A stretch of DNA of 16,941 nt, taken from assembly GCA_013041785.1 (NCBI GenBank), contig JABDRK010000254.1, positions 1 through 16,941 of the forward strand, in the 5' to 3' direction. Each line of letters starts with the position of its first letter. Position 1 is the first letter of the stretch. The notes under the pieces were generated by a model. The model saw only the letters and a program-made list of their open reading frames with translations, ran no database searches and was not told the DNA's origin. The stretch comes from Eudoraea sp. (lineage in GTDB: Bacteria > Bacteroidota > Bacteroidia > Flavobacteriales > Flavobacteriaceae). Below, one piece after another: positions 15,777 through 16,941 of the stretch. The translations under genes and the position numbers were made by a program.

Positions 15777-15784
15777 CAAAAATA
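15777..15784 (-). promoter_or_regulatory. Putative -7 promoter element for tamL
   Basis: The minus strand reads TATTTTTG, an exact TAnnTTTG match, with TTG at 15810-15812 as a possible -33 element at slightly long spacing (25 bases). The predicted start, near 15772, is almost at the tamL ATG (15770), so the mRNA would be leaderless or nearly so. This also argues against the ATG at 15776. Confidence 0.4.
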
Positions 15785-15794
15785 CACTATTTGA

Positions 15795-16517
15795 ATGGTT
15801 GTTAAAAGTCAATTGAAGTATATCAAAAGCCTGCAGCAAAAAAAGTTTCGCAACACACACAATCGCTTTGTAGCTGAAGGATTGAAGACAGTTTCGGAAT
15901 TATTGGGGTCGGGCTGCAAAGCCGAGACCCTAATGACGACTGAAGTGGATTTATCCCAAGTCTCCGGACAAGCCACCCAATTGATTTCAACAAAGCAAAT
16001 GGCGCAAATAAGTAGCCTGAAGAATCCCAGTAGGGTGCTTGGTGTATTTGAAATCCCAAAACCTGTGGAGGTTCAGTTTTCGGACTGGGTATTGGCCTTA
16101 GACAGTATTCGGGACCCTGGTAATTTGGGGACGATCATACGATTGTGCGATTGGTTCGGGATAGCTCACCTGTTGTGTTCCCCGGATACAGTAGATGCTT
16201 ATAACCCCAAGGTCTTACAGGCTACCATGGGTTCAATTGCCAGGGTGAATCTGGTCTACACGGACCTGTTGGCTATTTTAAAATCAGCCCCCGTTCCTGT
16301 ATATGGGGCATTTATGGATGGAGATTCCTTATATGAGACCAAGCTGCCTCAAAACGGTATCCTGATTCTGGGAAATGAGGCCAGGGGCATATCCAAAGAC
16401 GTAAGTGCATTGATTGGTCAAAAGTTGGGGATACCACAATACGGACAGCCTACGGCGGAAAGCTTAAATGTAGCGACCGCAACAGCCATTCTGCTCCATG
16501 AGGTCAGGAGGGCTTAA
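15795..16517 (+). CDS. TrmH/SpoU-family RNA 2'-O-ribose methyltransferase
   Basis: This 240-residue SAM-dependent methyltransferase probably modifies rRNA or tRNA. The N-terminal ~90 residues form the small substrate-binding domain (SQLKYIKSLQQKKFRNTHNRFVAEG). The C-terminal SPOUT domain shows all three motifs: motif 1 DSIRDPGNLGTIIR (103-116) with Asn110 and Arg116, motif 2 ILGNEARGIS (191-200) with Asn194 and Glu195, and motif 3 AESLNVATATAILLHE (221-236) with Ser223 and Asn225. The knotted fold binds SAM between motifs 2 and 3 and is normally dimeric. Which nucleotide is modified cannot be read from sequence, so I give no gene symbol; RlmB-like is plausible. It is divergent from tamL (24 bases between start codons) and convergent with porT (3 bases between stops). 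Confidence 0.92.
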   Translation: MVVKSQLKYIKSLQQKKFRNTHNRFVAEGLKTVSELLGSGCKAETLMTTEVDLSQVSGQATQLISTKQMAQISSLKNPSRVLGVFEIPKPVEVQFSDWVLALDSIRDPGNLGTIIRLCDWFGIAHLLCSPDTVDAYNPKVLQATMGSIARVNLVYTDLLAILKSAPVPVYGAFMDGDSLYETKLPQNGILILGNEARGISKDVSALIGQKLGIPQYGQPTAESLNVATATAILLHEVRRA

Positions 16518-16520
16518 AGC

Positions 16521-16941
16521 CTATTCAAAGGTGAAATTGATAAATATTCCCCGTGTTTTCAAACTGTTCAGATTACCAGTCCAGGGGCTATTGGGATCAT
16601 CGTCAGGAACGAGTTCATCACTCAGGGCAAACACCCCGCGAATAGAAGGGGAGAACTTAAAATATTCCGTATAAAAATCAATTCCGAAGCCCAGTTCATA
16701 ATGGAAAACACTTTTCTTCATCCGGAAGGTGCCACTGCTGTTGTCATCCAGACTGTCTTCATTGCTTCCCAGGTTCAGTTTTGTGCCTACACCTCCAATA
16801 ATAAAGGGTTTCCAATTGCCAAGTCTTCGGGCGCTGACCTTTAATAGCACTGGAAAATTTATATAGGTAGATTTTACCTCGCGAATGGCATCAACGGGGT
16901 CTGTGAATCCGGGAAAGCCAAGGGTACGCTGAGTGTAGAAC
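16521..16941 (-). CDS. porT: PorT family protein, C-terminal part (type IX secretion), runs off the right edge
   Basis: The minus-strand frame is open from the window edge to the TAG at 16521-16523, giving the last 139 residues. It contains TDPVDAIREVKSTYINFPVLLK, where the REV-STYINFP-LLK pattern is what I recognise from PorT/SprT, and then GNWKPFIIGGVGTKLNLGS. Later strands (SVFHYELGFGIDFYTEYFKFSPSIRG) alternate hydrophobic and polar residues as in a small beta-barrel, and the chain ends RGIFINFTFE. PorT is a membrane-associated component needed for type IX secretion in Bacteroidota. An internal GTG at 16850 is not the start, since homology continues upstream of it. The N-terminus and signal peptide are outside the window. 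Other PorT-family barrels without a type IX role are possible, but the neighbouring methyltransferase agrees with the order I recall near porT in flavobacteria. Confidence 0.78.
   Translation of the reverse strand, partial: FYTQRTLGFPGFTDPVDAIREVKSTYINFPVLLKVSARRLGNWKPFIIGGVGTKLNLGSNEDSLDDNSSGTFRMKKSVFHYELGFGIDFYTEYFKFSPSIRGVFALSDELVPDDDPNSPWTGNLNSLKTRGIFINFTFE

Noticed and set aside
15771..15860. Thirty extra codons upstream of TamL
   Set aside because: They overlap the start of the divergent methyltransferase gene, and the lipoprotein signal begins properly at 15770.
16521..16850. A complete 109-codon gene starting at the GTG at 16850
   Set aside because: The same frame stays open to the window edge and the PorT-like similarity continues upstream, so this is the 3' end of a longer gene.
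1..16941. Mobile element, CRISPR array, tRNA/rRNA, defence system or secondary-metabolite cluster
   Set aside because: No transposase, integrase, repeat-spacer pattern, cloverleaf or defence-type gene was seen; all genes are full length and typical of core chromosome, so no undescribed system is claimed.

Overview
The window looks like a stretch of core chromosome from a marine-type member of the Flavobacteriaceae (Bacteroidota). The reasons are a 287-residue primary sigma factor of the short Bacteroidota type, an AccD of the cysteine-less form I associate with flavobacteria, a lipidated Omp85 protein (TamL), a PorT of the type IX secretion system, almost no Shine-Dalgarno sequences, and several copies of the Bacteroidota -7 promoter element TAnnTTTG at gene starts. 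I cannot name the genus. I see no rRNA, tRNA, CRISPR array, insertion sequence, phage gene or attachment site. No gap between genes exceeds about 185 bases.

Left part (1-6201). Three minus-strand genes lie head to tail with short gaps: a YpdA-like flavoprotein disulfide reductase, a class 3 type aldehyde dehydrogenase, and the start of a dienelactone-hydrolase-family protein that leaves the window. A two-CBS-domain protein is divergent from them and convergent with rpe (ribulose-phosphate 3-epimerase); the two stop codons overlap. A TPR lipoprotein and a TIM-barrel sugar isomerase/epimerase-like lipoprotein are transcribed divergently from about 106 bases.

Middle (6202-11152). This is information processing: rpoD, pnp and rpsO, all on the minus strand, transcribed in the order rpsO, pnp, rpoD. 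Clear intrinsic terminators follow rpsO and pnp, and the pnp leader contains three candidate hairpins. A plus-strand lipoprotein of unknown function follows and shares a strong bidirectional terminator with accD.

Right part (11153-16941). fbaA and accD form a minus-strand pair (glycolysis/gluconeogenesis and fatty acid synthesis). Upstream on the same strand is tamL (outer membrane assembly). A TrmH/SpoU-family RNA 2'-O-methyltransferase gene is divergent from tamL with only 24 bases between the start codons. The 3' part of porT then runs into the methyltransferase gene from the other side.

Nearly everything is ordinary housekeeping. I found no convincing undescribed system. The points worth checking are local: a YpdA homologue without the Cys14 equivalent, an AccD without its zinc-ribbon cysteines, predicted leaderless or 5'-overlapping transcripts at tamL, a structured pnp leader, two convergent gene pairs with abutting or overlapping stops, and a family-orphan lipoprotein with a possible surface-export signal.
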